64,000 nucleotides of DNA, taken from Adiantum capillus-veneris. Lineage: Eukaryota; Streptophyta; Polypodiopsida; Polypodiales; Pteridaceae. A program made the position numbers and the translations under genes. The notes under the pieces were generated by a model. The model was given only the letters and a program-made list of their open reading frames with translations, ran no database searches and was not told the origin of the DNA. Location: contig CM043954.1 of NCBI GenBank assembly GCA_014529385.2, positions 93,761,247 to 93,825,246 of the forward strand, given 5' to 3'. Within the stretch, counting starts at the first letter, position 1, and every line of letters begins with the position of its first letter. Below, one piece after another: positions 23,501 through 38,500 of the stretch.

Positions 23501-26500
23501 GGCTGACATATGTGTCAAGAAAAACAAACTAAAAAACACATCCTTGGCCCCAAAGTTCAAGGCTATGAGCCAAATCTCACTCTATCTAAAAGGTGGGAAA
23601 AATGGCTCTCTTCCATTATATTATTATATTTGATTGATAGGTTATCCAAAGCTACTCCAAGTTTACGATGGTTAGGGTATCGATACATGGATGGTCGATA
23701 TCTCTTTCCTCTCCCTCTTTGATTAAAAAGCACTCTTATTAAAAAGCATTGCATTTGAGAGTGGAGTGCGACAAAAATAAAATAAAATTGGGGTGATATG
23801 TCAAGGGAAAGGAGGACCTGGGCTTTAGAGAAGAAGAGCAACCTCTGGACTACGATATGCAGAATTTTTTCTCTTATAAAACTTCAATCAAGATTTTTTT
23901 GATAATTTGGCAGGCCTTGTGATTTTATCACTCGTTTCAAAGCAAAAATTTTGTAATGAATGAAAGTGAGGTGAGTCTTCAAGAGGGTTTGCGAGACCTA
24001 CACATAGTTGATGTTTGCTATGTCTGCGAGAGTGCTCAGGCTAGGGCTGCTCAGGGAGCCTCTCTGATAGGAAGTGGAATCCACACAACATAGCAGCTTA
24101 GTTAATGGTGATGTCGTGGAGATGGCTCAGTCAGAGGATCAGGAGATCGGTCCAAAGGGAACACCCATTTGCTCCTCCCTCGATTGCGCCTATTTTGCAC
24201 CCCTCCACTCAATATTTTCCCAGGAAGTGGCCATCCTTTTCCACTCTCTTCGGAGAGAAAATTGATGGCCCAGAATCTTTGCAATGCTCCTCGGGTGGGA
24301 GTCGGCTCGTGGTAGGGGTGGCCCTCATTGTGGTAACAGAGAGCCATGTTCGAAGGGGAGAGGCCCCTCTATGGCTTGATGCACTGTTGTCTTATGGTTC
24401 GACTTTGGAGATGTCCTACTGCTTGCACGATGTCGGGGGATTTGTATTCGAAAGGTGAGCCAGGAAGGCACAGGGCCCCTTCTTGTTAGAGGTGCGAGGG
24501 AAAGAGTTGCAGTTGACGCAAATAATGAAGATAGAGCTTAAAATAGACAGATTGAAACTTGATAACTCAAAAGCAAATATTGAACAATACCCTTGTTTTA
24601 ATCAAATATTAATGGAGGAGTTTATGCTCCTTACAAGGATTATCCTGCTTTAATCCCGATGCTAATTAAGAAAATCAATAATGAACTGCTTTGTATTGCC
24701 TTCTGCTTCTTCCCGCTATGGCTTAGGAACTTCGACTTCCAATGGCCTTAGGTGGTCCGATTTGGCTTAAGATTTATGGCTTAATTCCGGGTTTGAACGG
24801 GCTTAGGCGGTTTAGATAGCTTAAGCTTTAGATTAGAGAGCTTATGATAATGATGGCTTAATGAGATTGGTGCTTTGGCTTAGAGCTCGTGATCATCAAG
24901 GCTATTGATGGTCGAGCGCTTGGCTTAAGGAGATTAGGATTAGGCTCGGCTAATAAGTTTGAGATTAGGCTTGGCTTATGAGAGCGAGAGGCTTTGGCTT
25001 AAGGAGCTTAAGAAAATCCGAGTTAAGGATTGCTTAGGATTGACTAATCAGGGCGAGATTAGGCTTGGTTTATGAGAGCGAGGGGCTTTGGCTTAAGGAG
25101 CTTAAGAAAATCCGGGTTAAGGATTGCTTAGGCTTGACTAATGAGAGATTATGAAAGCTTAGCTTAGAGTCTATGATAACCTGGGCTTAGGCTTGGCTTA
25201 AGAGAGCTTATGAAATCTTAGCTTAGAGTCTATGATAATCCGGGCTTAGGCTTGGCTTAAGGCCTCTAGCTTTCTTCCCCGGAGAGCAAGATATGAATGA
25301 AAGGAGGAGAGAGTTAAAACAACTGTCTTCCCTTTTTTTATAGGTTGCATGCCCTTACTTTCTAAAATTGGCCAACCCATTAGCGATGTCGCTAATGGGT
25401 AGCCACCCTATGACGTGGCAAGGAGGATTTCGAGCAGTTTCAAATGTCATGCGAGTGGCACCAGATCGCATCGCCCTTGCCTTTTGATCATTTTTTTCTT
25501 CGTGGCCCAAGCCATCCGAGGCGCGATCCGGCCTGCGCGAGCACATCTTCTTCTTCATGTGCTGCCGTTTGCTGCTCTGCCCGCCATGGGTTTTCCCCTT
25601 CACAGACAATGTGTATATTTTTATTAAAGCGGGTGGGTGGACAACCTACCTCTTGGGCGCCCTTTAGATTGAGGCTTATCCTTATGAGAGCACCATTTTT
25701 GGCATACATATCGGCCAAGGCTTTGCCAAGCTTCTCCATTTGCGGCCATAGTCATTGTAAGGGAATCACATTTGGCATAAATGCCGACTGAGGCAATGCC
25801 TGGCATCCTTCATTGGGCGGGCACTGGCGTACATGCCGACTAAAGCACTGCCAAGCATATCATTTCTCCAGCAAGCTGGAGCCACGTTGGCTTTTCCTCG
25901 CCATCATTGCATTCCAAAACCTGGACGAAAGCTCAAAAATTTCCCAGATAGCACTCCGAACGAGCCGACCGGACTGGTATGGAACCAGCCCCCGATGCAT
26001 CTTTAACGGCCAATAATTGATTTGAAAAGACCGACGTGCTCCAAAAAGTGAGCACTTCAGGCCCATGCATTCACTTCTTTTTTATCCCCTCAACTACAAT
26101 TGCCCAATCCGGTACAGATCTGCAATCAATTCAAACTCCAAGCTGCCATAACTTCTTATATGTAGCTCCGATTGACGAGCCGTAAAGATAGGCCTTTAGA
26201 GCACTTCAAGTACTTCAACTTGATCAATAAAATCCCAGCTATGACCACTTCAAGCATACTCATTGTTTATCATTACCAAGACATCTTTTGGCCCTCAGAG
26301 CCGCATCTGGCATACTTTTATCTTAAAGTTGGCTTGTTAGCAAGCCCTTATTACTGCTGAATAATCCTGTAAGATTTAAATAAACCTGATTGGCATTCCT
26401 TTGCTCATTTTCTTGTCATGGAATCGGAGCGGCACGACAACGGTCTATTGAGGCATATGAGGCTCTCCTTGAGGACGAGTTGGTGTGAGCTGTATCCTGG

Positions 26501-29500
26501 CTTGTGCTTTTGGTCAGAGGTGGAGTGGTTTTTGGGTGGTAGCAGCAGCAGACAGCCCCTCCGGTGGCATCTCCGACCAAGTGATGGTTATCTTCCTATG
26601 TTTTTTATGTACTGCTAGTTGTCTTGGACTCCTTCGGCTCAGTGTGAGAGGGTCAGTGGTGGTGGAATCCAATCCAATCTAGCTCGCCTTTATGAGTCTT
26701 TTTGTATTAGGTTTTTAGGCTTCCTTGTACATAAAAATCTTGGTCTATGGACTTGTGTATGGTTCTGGATTTTTGATGATGGTGGTGAATGCCCTCGCTC
26801 CCTGTGAGGAGGGCTTGCTGTAATTCTTTTTGGATTTAATATATCACTCGAGGTTAGTGAGTTTTGCCAAAAAACAAAAAAGTGAATAGAGTCTTCTTTT
26901 ACTTTGTGTGTGTGTGTGTGTGTGTGTCCCCTAAATATAAAAGTGAACACACTTTTCTTTTTTAAAGCTCTTGTGTTAAATCCCTCAAAGAATTCTCGTG
27001 GGCACATGAATATTTTTTAAACTATACAATGAGAGAGAGAGAGTGGAAAAAATCCATTAAGCTTAATTTTTTTACTATACAAAATTGAAGGTCGACTATA
27101 GGCAAGAAGTTAGTGTTGCGTCCACTATTGCATGCTCGTCTCCTCACGTTTTTTGAAAGGGAGAATCTTAATAAAATCCATTAAGCTTGCAAGATCGCCT
27201 CTCATTAACTTGCTTGATTTTATCTTCGCTCGAAAAAGTTTGCTCGGAGTTCGAGATTCCTCGCCGCACTCAAACCCATGACGTAGGTCATGGCGATCGA
27301 GTGCTCAACCAACCAAGCTAACTCCTTTGAATAGACATTCTTATGAATGGCCTCCCAAGTGAGTAATACCCATTCTTATGAATATTAGTGACTTAGGAAG
27401 CCATTCTTATGAGATACAATAGTTCCCTTCCTTTGCCCCTCCTCCCCTTCTAAAGTTTGACTACCCTCGTCCCTTATTTTTAAGTGTAAAGGGAAAATTA
27501 TTGGGGGCCTATCCCTAACTTATACGCTTATGTTGCCTTTGAAAAAAAACATTTTCCTCTGCACTTACGTGGTATGGTAAGCTTTTTCATAGACAATCCC
27601 CAAGGTGGGTGCCCGTATGCTAAATTGGACTAACACAGGTTTTCCACGTGTGCGCTCCTTGCCACACTGTTGAAGCAAGGGACTTGCCGTTACACCGTGT
27701 GCGAGCCATAGACGGCTCCAAGCACACAACTAGCTTAACTAGTAAGCTCAAAAGAGGGCAATGGTGTGTCACTCACCGCTCTATGCTCCTGTCGTGGAGG
27801 ATTCCTCGCCGCGAAGAAGAAGGAGACGCCGCTACGTCGAGCTCAACCGCTTCACCGCCGTTGTGCCGCCGCAATGCTCGATCGCACTCTCTCTCTCTCT
27901 CTCACTCACACATACACACACACAAGGAGGTGAAGAAGAAGAAGATGGAGATGGAGATGGAGCAAGAGCACTCTTCTATTGCACAAATGAGAGAATGAGT
28001 GAATTTTAGGTTTAGTTGGCTTTTATATGAGCTCACCCCATTCACACTTGGGCGCCCATGCTTAGCCAACTAATCCCTTGAATGTCCCAGTTAGAGTGCG
28101 TCTCTCATCGGCGATCACTCTTACCCTTTTCCTATTGGTCCGACAAGCCCGGTACCTGACTCTACCAAATACATAATACACGTCCGTCGTAGGTGATGGG
28201 GTGTCCGTGAGCCATGAGGGTTAACATGCCCCCCTTCCTGATGTAGATTCCGTCCTCGGAAGCTATTGAGTTGAAGCTCGTTCGTCGAGGTGGAAGAGCA
28301 TTTGAGATGAATGTCCTTAGCCTTCTCCAGTCACTGCAAAATCAAACAACATTGACACAGTAATTGCATTCTCATAAGTGATTAAAAAGCATATGCAGTT
28401 TTAGGTAGACAAATTGATTGGTAAAAGAATTTCAAACAATTTGTCAGCAATGAACTTTAAATTGCAATGTAATCAAATGCATAAACAGATGTAAAGGTAA
28501 AAAATTAAACAAGTCTGGGGTCGCTAATTTGACGGTCGAAAGGCACTAGAGATCGAATATTAATACCATGGGTAAGCTTCTTAATTTTCTGTGGTCAATT
28601 AAGTTGTTTAATCGCGAGAGTCAAGTATTCATGTTGGAGGGCTGACTAGAGGCTATATCTAGAAGACCTTGTAGTTAAGCTACCATAAAAGGAATTTCTC
28701 ATGAAATCATCGCCTGACTGATTACTTTTTCTTTGACCCTCCAAAGTCTTTTCACAGTGATTCAATTTTGATGTGTGTGCTTATTTTGTATGTCTTGGGT
28801 TTTTGCTTTTCAAGTAAAAGCGCCCATACTGGGAACCTCTAGGGCTCTAGTACCATAGGCAATACATGTGAGTGAAGTACCAAATCAAGCTGAGATTTCT
28901 CTTCTAGCTTAAGATTTTACAGTGTGGCACTTTGATTTTTTGTTTGTTCATTTTCAGCATTTTAATTTTGTAACTTTGGGGGGTCATATAACACTGATAC
29001 ACCTCCCCAGGCTCATCACACTAGTAAACTCCCTTTATAATACTTAAGCTAAAGGTCAATAGGGTCAAGCCCACTAGAAAGCCCTAGTATATTTCACACA
29101 ATGCTGCCTAAATCGGATTAAGAACCTAAGTAACCATTAATTATTAGGAAGGCATTCCCCATGGTATTAAGAGAAGATTTCTAACACCTAACTTGGTCAA
29201 ACTAGTTTGTCGGACTGCTTGATTTTTAAACCTAGACAAGTGATTATGACAAAAAATTACATTGAATTAAATGTTTGATACTAAGCAAATGCGGTGAATA
29301 TTAGGCTACCAATCACAATTAAAGCTGACAATCATAGATGCAAAAAAGATAAGGGGAAATGCTAATGGACAAGAAACACCTGTTTGTGTCGATGGTCGCG
29401 CTTGATTTGAAGAGTGAGTCGAGATAAAGATTCCATGAAGGTCCAAATCCTACCAATAGCAACACGCTCTTGTACACACTAGGAAACAAAAGGAATACCT

Positions 29501-32500
29501 CCAGGAGGCACATTAGTGGAAAAAGGTACTAACACTTATTGAACACAACAAACAACATAAGGAACCCTGTTTGCACTCCCTCTAGAGAGTCAAGGGAATA
29601 GGATATTGTAGAGGTTGGGGGGAAACCCTAAGGCTAAACCCCTATCCTCGTCGTCGAGATAAACAAAGTCATCATCCATGAGACCATATGTGCCATCCAT
29701 GTAGTCGTGTAAATTTTCTTCTTCATCATAGGTGCACATGTTTACTAAGAAGGTCACTAGACGCCTATAGTCATCTTGGTCAAAAGGGTAGGCTTGTGCA
29801 ATGGGAGAAACGCTCTCTACTAAGTATGGATCAGACGTGGTCAATAGACGTATCAGCCATTCTAACTCCTCAAAATTCCTCTCACATGCTAGCGTACCTA
29901 TCAAATCCCATTCACATGCAAGCACTGGAAAGACCATGTGAAATATTTGTGAAAAGTAACGAGGGTACCTCTCACCCAAGGCAGGAGTGGATGACTCTAG
30001 CGTACTAGCCATATCTGTACACGCAAATAGATGATGGTCAGAGTGCAAATATTACAAGGGTCGTGTTCTTGTGCATAATTTGTTTTTATGATTTGTGTTA
30101 TGGCTCTTGCTCTTTTACTTTTTTATCTTGTTTTTGTGAGTATAAGGCTTTATATATACATTCCCTAAGATTGGAGATTAAGAGGTCAGGGAAAAAGGTT
30201 GAGAGGGAAGCAAGTGAATGATGTATGTCCACAAACACTCCCCCCTTCCTTGGGTAGATCATATCGTTTGAAATGATGTCGTCACCCTTTGAAATCAATT
30301 GTTCCAGTTGGTAATAGGTGAGGATTTTTGCCAGTAGTTTTCTATTACCCTAGGTGCCTCGTCAAGTTGCAAGGGTGGTAAGGTACTCTCCCAGGATCGA
30401 ACTTGAAGTGGTTCATCAGGTGATTCTTGAACATTGGGAGGTGTGGATTCTTTTGTAGCTTCATGGAGGTCCACTACTATAGATGGAGGCTGTGTAGAAG
30501 CTTTTACCTCTATGGATGTATTACATGAGGAGCTAGAAGCTTCATGGAACTCCCCCCTTCCTGAGCTAGGTGGAATAAATTGGTTTTGCCTTGGAGCCCA
30601 AACTAGCTCTGGACTAGGTGTGTAGCATTTTGTGATCTTTCCCTTCCCACGGTCTGCCATTGGCTTTAGCGTTATACTGTTTGACTCATATGGGTTTGTT
30701 GTCGATAGGGAAGGACACATTTTACGTTTAGGTACCCAAATTTTCTCATTTCCATCATAGTAGCCTTGGGCTTCTAATAGTTGTTTTGGAATCCATCGTG
30801 ATTTGGTCTTGACTCTCCTAGGGCGCGCTCTTGGTTTTCCCAAGAAATTTTTTTCTTGGAATGGATGGGAGGGTTGAGGTAGTTGGAAGTAAGGCCTTGG
30901 GGACCCATTGATATGTACTCTTAGGTCGTGCAGGTTGAGTACTTGCAATATTACTACTTGCTGCAACTACAAGTGTTGAAGTGCTAGGTTCATGGGTAGC
31001 TGGCAAAGGCGAGTTAACCACCTTGGCTTGTGAATGTTGGCTATCCTTCAACTTTGCTAGAGTTTGCAACATAGGTGACTTTGCTTGAATGATAGGGGTA
31101 AGAGTCGGTGGTCGCGTCGTGACACTACCAGTATCCCAATCAATAGTGCATTTGGTTGCCAACATCCACGTGCGTCCCAGGTTTACGTTGCCTTCCATAG
31201 CTCCCGCGGGCATGACTAGAAACCTCTGCACTATGCTTCCATTGTCATAGACAATAGGGGTCTGAAGGACTCCAAGAATAGCAGTTTTCTTTTTATTAAT
31301 GCCCTTGACTTGCATCGTACTCGGGGATAGGGTCGGTTTCCCTAATTGACACCAAACTCCATAGGATAACAAATTGTGTTTAGCTCCCGTATCTAATAAG
31401 ACATTGTATAGTACTTTCCCATAGGGGCTATTTAGCTCAATTGGGTATCGTAGGGGTGGCTCAGATTCTAATGAGTCATTATCTGTGTCCTCAAAAAATG
31501 CTTGCGTGATTCCCAGATTAGCCTCTCGTTGGCGTCTAAGATGTTGTTGTCGTTCTCGAGCCTCAACTCTTGCTTGGATTTTTTTAAGCTCTGCTTGTTC
31601 CTTGGCAACCTTCTTTTGATGGGTGGCTTGCAACTCTTCCTGGCTTAGAGGATCATAATATCTTTTGAATTTACTCCAATTAAGGAATCCAATGGTTTCA
31701 ACTCCATCTAGAGTCTCCACACGAATGGTACCTTGCGGAGTAATTTCACACACTCGATATGGTCCCTTACCAGCGTATTTCAATTTCTTCCGTACCCTGT
31801 ACATAAGAACTTTATCACCAACCTTGATGTCTTTATCCTTTAAATGGCTATCAAACCACTTCTTTCTCCTATCCTTCTCCACTAGAGCATTTCGCACAGC
31901 TAATTGCCTTTCTTCATCTAGCCTTTCCAGGATCTATAATCGCTCCACTAAGGGGTTACCATCCCAACCTTCTTGAGAAGCTACTCGAAGACTAGGAATG
32001 ACAAACTCCCATGGCATAACTGCTTCTTGGCCATACACCATCTTAAACGGTGTGCAATTAATAGCAACTTTATACGCAGTACGATAAGCCCATAAAGCTG
32101 ATGTAAGCTTTAGGTCCCAATCAGTGCGATGCGCCTCGACTGTCTTTGTCAAAATGGAGATGAGAGTTTTGTTGGTACTCTCAGCTTGGCCATTTGCTTG
32201 GGGATAATAGGGTGTAGACTTGTGGTGAGATATCATGAAGTTTGATGTGAGTTCTTTTATTACTTCATTTATAAAATGAGTTCCATTGTCACTCACAAGT
32301 TCAAAGGGGCATCCAAAACGTGTGATAATGTTCTCAAAGAGGAACTTAGCTGTTGTTTTTGCATCCGCCTTTCGTGTTGCTTTTGCTTCAGCCCATTTGG
32401 TTACATAGTCGGTAGCCACAATGATATATCGTGATTGCGTGTTACGTGCAGCCGGACTAATCGGTCCTACAAAGTCTAAGCCCCACTTTTCAAATGGTTG

Positions 32501-35500
32501 GGTTACCTTGATGGGATGTAGAGGCATCCTATCCCTTCTTTGTGGCTTGTTGAAGCGTTGGCATTCATCACATCCCTTTGCAAAAAGTGATGCATCCTTA
32601 AACAGAGTGGGCCACCAATAGCCTGACTGTAAGATCTTTCGGGCAGTCAACTTTCCTGAAAAGTGACCACGAGCTACACCCATGTGTGCCTCTTGTAGAA
32701 TATATAAATACTCATCCTCGCGGGCACAGCGTCTAAGAACATCATCTTTTCCTCTCTTATAGAGAGTTCCAGCCAGTAAGCAATAGGGTTCGCATTCCTT
32801 GATTAATTTTCGAGCTATATCTTTTCGCAGTTCTTTGGGTGGAAAACCATTAACTAAGAAGTTAACAATCTTTTCACTCCATTCAGGAATTGTCTCAACA
32901 ATGAACAAAGGAGTATCAGGCAATTCATCATCAACCCCCGTAGGAGCTTCGCCATTAGGGATACAAGATAAATGATCCGCCATGACATGTTTCCTCCCAG
33001 GCCTCACAACAACGGTGAAGTCAAACTCAAGAAAAATTAACAACCATCGTGTAATTCGACCTGTGGAACACGGCTTGTTTACCAAATATAGCAATGCTTG
33101 ATGATCAACATAAAACACAAACTTGGTAGCAAGAAGGTAATAGCAAAATTTCTTTACTGCGTAAATCATAGCTAGACCTTCGCGCTCTGTAGTAGTGTAG
33201 TTCATCTCGGCATCATTTAATTGGCGACTTGCAAAGCTAATAGGGTAGTCCAATTTATGTTCTCCTGGTTGAGTTAGAACACACCCAATAGCAAAATTTG
33301 ATGCATCAATATGCACATGAAAAGGTACATTCCAATCAGGTGTTCGCAGGATTGGAGCACTTGTTAGGGCCTTCTTTAATAACTCATAAGAGTGATGACA
33401 TTCTTCCGTCCAGTGAAACTCGATAAGAAGCTTGTACAATGGACGCGCTATCTCGGCAAAGTTTAAAATAAATCTTCGATAATAACCAACATGGCCCATA
33501 AATCTTTGAACTCCTTTATAGTTCGTAGGTGGTGGCAAATCGGCAATGGCTTTAATCTTACTCTCATCTGTGGATATCCCGTTCTTGGACACTATATGCC
33601 CTAGAATGACTCCATGCTTAACCCAAAATTGGCATTTGAAAGGGTTCAATGAGATGCGATAAAATCTGCACCTTTCAAATATTTTTCGTAGATATAACAA
33701 ATGCTTCTCCCAAGAAGAATAAACACAAAGGTCGTCTAGGAAAGCTTCACAAAACTCCCTTAGAAATTCTTTAAACGCAGTGTTTATTAATCGTTGGAAT
33801 GTAGCAGGGGCATTCGTTAAGCCAAAAGCCATAACACGAAATGCAAACACTCCAAACTCTGTGATAAAAGCAGTTTTAGCTTGGTCCTCTAATGCAATTG
33901 TGATTTGATTGTAACCAGAGTACCCATCTAAACAGCTATAAGCTTCCTTGCCCGCAACTCTTTCAAGCACATGTTCTGAATATGGCAAGGGATAATGATC
34001 TCTCCTAGTGGCTGCATTAACTTTCTTGAGGTCCACGCACACTCTTAGTTTCCCATTCTTTTTTGGCACAATGACTATTGGAGAAACCCATTCTGAGTGC
34101 TCAATAGGGTATATGAATCCACATTGGATAAGTTTTTCAATCTCCTCTTGTACAATTTTGGCGTACTTAGGATTCATTGGATAGGGTCGTTGCTGGACGG
34201 GTTTAGCAGTGTTGATCATGGGAATTGTATGTTGCACCACAGAAGGTGGAACGCCCTTCATGTCATGATATGTCCAAGCAAAGATATCCTTGTATTCCTT
34301 GAGGAGCTCCTTAAGTACAGCCTTTTCAGTTTTGGTAAGGTCTTGAGCAATAAAGACTGGTTTAGACTCTTCACCTGGTTCTGCTAATTCTATCTCTTTA
34401 ACTACCGCTGGACCATCATAGAATCCACTGCTTCCATTGGTAGGTATTCGTTGGGCTTTGGCATACACAACCTTTCGCTCCCCCGTGGTATAAGATTTAA
34501 AATGTTCAGGAGCCGTATGTAAGTCAGCAGGCTCTTGTCCTGACGGAGACCTTTCTTTTAGTTCTGCCTCCTTTTGTTGTTGTGCTAACTCTCGGTTTTG
34601 ACGTCTTCTTATAGTTCGACTCAATTTCGGCTCTATAACCTCCAATTGAGCAAGGTCAATGGGTCGCGGGCTGCACCACATGACACTCTGGAGATGTTCA
34701 CCCCAATTGTCTACTAGCTTTCGATGAGCATCACATGCCCATAGATAGCTAAGCCATTCTGCAGTAGATCTTTCCTTGTTTATCCTAGCTCTCACATTTG
34801 CTCGATATCGTCGTCTCTTATATGACCTTTGTTTCTTGTTAAGGTTTTGATTTTGGTAAATGTTTGAACTCGACTCGCTTGATAGGTCTTTGCTTGTATC
34901 TTCTTCACTCTCATATAAATTACCATAGATGGTCGTACTAGACCTTGAGTGTTCAGTTTCTATACTTGGATCACTCGATGTTTCCTCAGGTTCTGAATCC
35001 ATTTCTCCCTGAGATTCCGTTTCTGATGTGTATTGGCCTGAAGCCTTTGAGGAATCATCGGTTTCACTCTCAGGTAGGTGTGCCTCTTTCTTATCATCGA
35101 ATTGTGGAGTATGATTACCCCTAAGGCTTTCTTGGATGGCCTTGGTGAGATCTGCCAAAGTCATCTCAGATACCGTTTGCTCTTTCACGATTGGCTTTAT
35201 CTTCATTGGCTCATGCCCTGATGCTTGCGAGCTACTTGACTTCGGCTCGGCAGACACTCCTTCTCCTGCAATCATTAAATTATCCTCCAATTGGATTGCA
35301 TTCATGGTGACTGCTTCCCAAGTAGTGATACCTCTAATGACTAGGCCATTATAGATACTTTCATGTCGTAGTCCCCTAATGAATCTATCGAGCAATTGGT
35401 TGTTGTTGAATCGCTCGTTTGGATTGCATCGAGAATTCAAATTCTTTAGGCGACTAATGAAGTCTCTCACAGATTCACCTTCTTCTCGTTGGGCTTTCTG

Positions 35501-38500
35501 GAGCTGAGAGGCTACATCCCAAAGTACTCCCTCTCGTATGTATTCTTTCAAGAACAGTCTCCTAAGAGTAGAGTAGATCGTTTTCTCTTCTACTCTTAAG
35601 GTTCTATACCAATCTCCAGCCTTTCCGCTTAGGGTCAAACTCAAAGCCTTACACTTATGTAGCTCATTGTGCTCTTCCAAGGAATCGCACACATGTTCAA
35701 GGACTTCCATATGCTTTCTAGCATCTCCGTTTCCACTGAATTTCTGTGTGAGCTTAGCTACTTGAACTGCCTTGCTCCTAGGCTCTCTATCAGTTGCACT
35801 ACACATGTTTTCCGCAATAGAGCGACCGATAGTTTAAGCAAATGCTGCCAAATCTCCTATTTGAGCAGGGATAATGGGTGTATGTGCTCCTGGAACCACA
35901 TGTGAGATGGGAGTTGGCCTTGGCCTTGGCATACGCGCGGCTCTTGGGTCCCAAATTTCGTATGGTGGTGTACCATACGGTGGTCCAAAGTTTACAGGCG
36001 TGGCCCTAGGCATAGGGGGTGCCTGATATGGCATGTTATTATTAAATGGAATGGCTCCACTTGTATAAGAGCTTGGATAATTCCACTGTGGATTGTAAGC
36101 TCTTGGAATAATCGGAGGTGTAGGAGCTACATGAGGCTGAGGTACGACAGGTGCACATGATTGATACATACATGTAGGTATAGTTGGGGGCACTGTGCTA
36201 CTAGGCATTGGCGCAGTGTTAACAAATGAACTCCATGGTGTACTTCTTGTCATGCTCACCATTGGGATATGCATGGTAGCCGTAGTGTCATTAAGAGAAA
36301 GATGAGCTAGATCTGGGAAGGTAAAGCTGCCACTTGTGGGCTCAGATTGTACTGAGGCTCCTGGCGAAACAACATATGGAGGATCAATGGGGCTCACTGA
36401 GGGAGTCTCCATTTGTGACAGGGTTGGTTGGTTGGCCTTTCCCGTATCCAAGAATCTCATTAGGCCTGTTGAAGGCATATTGATCCCTGTGTTCTGTCTT
36501 TCTAACTCGACAATCCTATGGAGGACATCACAGACTTTCTGTTGTTGCTCATCTATGCTAGTAGCACCCGAAGTGGATTGTAGAACATCTAACCAACCCA
36601 CATGATAGGTGTGTCCTGTGTACCGATCAGTTAAAGCTTCTGCTTGTGGGTCATACTCCCAATTTTCGTTTAGGAATATCCCATCTAGGCCTGGCGTGCT
36701 GGAGGTTTCCCTTGAAGTGGAAGCATTATTGCTCCCCATAGCTTGCCCCTCCGTGACTGCTACCTTGGGAGCACTCGGTTGCTTGACTGGCATGATTGTT
36801 GTCATAGGAGCCTTTGCTTTCAGGGCTCGACTTTGTTTTAGCCTTCGTAGGTTCTCAATTTCCCTCTCCCTTGTTGCTTGCATATAGCGTTCGATCTCTT
36901 GTACTTCGGCAAGACTCCTACCATCGGGTAGTAAAATCTCAGAGGGAGATAGTCCTAAAGGATCAGGAGGTGCAATGGATGGAACATTCACATGCACACT
37001 CTCAAGAAGCATAGGGTCCATTTTAGGCATGAATGACGAATTTACTTCCCCACTCCCTTCATTTATTTCATTAACCGCATGTTCGGAGCGAGTAGCTCTA
37101 CTAAGGGTCTCTTTTAAGCGGCTAAACACGCTAGACCCGGGCCGTGGGCCCATGGCATGCATGTCTTGACTTGAACTATCAGGGTTTGGTGTAGGATACC
37201 CCTCCATGACTTACCCCTCCATGACTTCGTAGTCAGAGGAAGAATCACTAGACGCGATATGAGGATCTTGGGTCGCGCTACCTTGAGTCCTGGCCGAAGG
37301 TCCAGAACCTAAGGTGGAGGAATAATGGGTGCCCGCGTAAATGGAGGCACTACCAATATGCTCGTGCTCTAACACTCGTCCAGAGCGTAGGTTCATATAA
37401 CTTGGATCCCCTAGAAGTGTCAGTGAGGGCCCGTGAAGGCTGCTCACCTAGTAATTTTGGGTGTTTTGCAACCCAAGTCTTTTCTTATTAATTTATTTTT
37501 TGATTTTTTGGTCTTTTTTTTCTAACCCAGCTATAGAATAGAACGTATGATAGCTCAAAACGAGCGTCTCGGTCAGAGGGACGTGCCGTGCTTTACAGCC
37601 TTCCGTTTGGTCACTTTATGCCCTCGGAATCCCTAAAACCGTCAATTTCTAGTAGGGAACTAGGCCCAAATTAGAAAGTCTAAGGGTGCAAGTGGGAAGA
37701 GAAGGGAGGAGAGTGGAGGACTTGCCTCACATGCTCTCATTCCCTCTTGAGGGGGTAGGGTATATATATAAAAGTGAGTCTAGATTATATCATAAGACTG
37801 AGGACTGAGGCCTGGGCCTGGGCTTGGGCAAATGATCTCGATCAATATTTTAGTGTAGCCCCCCAGTCACTCACGCTTAAATATTTCCGGTTTTTTTAAT
37901 AAATTTTTTTTATTTTTTTTTTATTTTTTTTTGGGCGACGACCCCGCGCGGTTCAGGTGACCCTTTCTTGGCCACACACACTCTCACCTACCTAACCTCC
38001 CAGTCAACAGCTCACTACCTTATCTACTTACTAACAGTGCTGCTAACCACTAACTAATCTACTAACTAATCTGTTAACTGCTTACTGACAGTGAGATAAC
38101 TGTCCACCTACTTCCTCTCTCACTACCTTGCTGTGCAAAGACTGTGTGCAGGCAAACCTTGACAGAAAACTGTGTGCAGCAAAAATTGCTAACTGCCTTC
38201 CTACTTATTCATTCCCTGCAAACAAGCTAACGACTACTAATTGTGCAAAGACTGTGTGCAAACAGAAAACACAACATTATGCAGAAATCACAGAACTTGC
38301 AGACAACACAGAAATTAACAACTTGCAGAAAAACAACTCATTCCTCTTCCTCTTCCTCTTCTTTCCTACTACAAATAACTCATAGGAGAAGCACAAAGTG
38401 CCTCTTGGGCTTACTGCAGGGCGATTCCCCGGCAGCGGCGCCAAAAATGTGCGCTCCTTGCCGCACTGTCAAAGCAAGGGACTTGCCGTTACACCGCGTG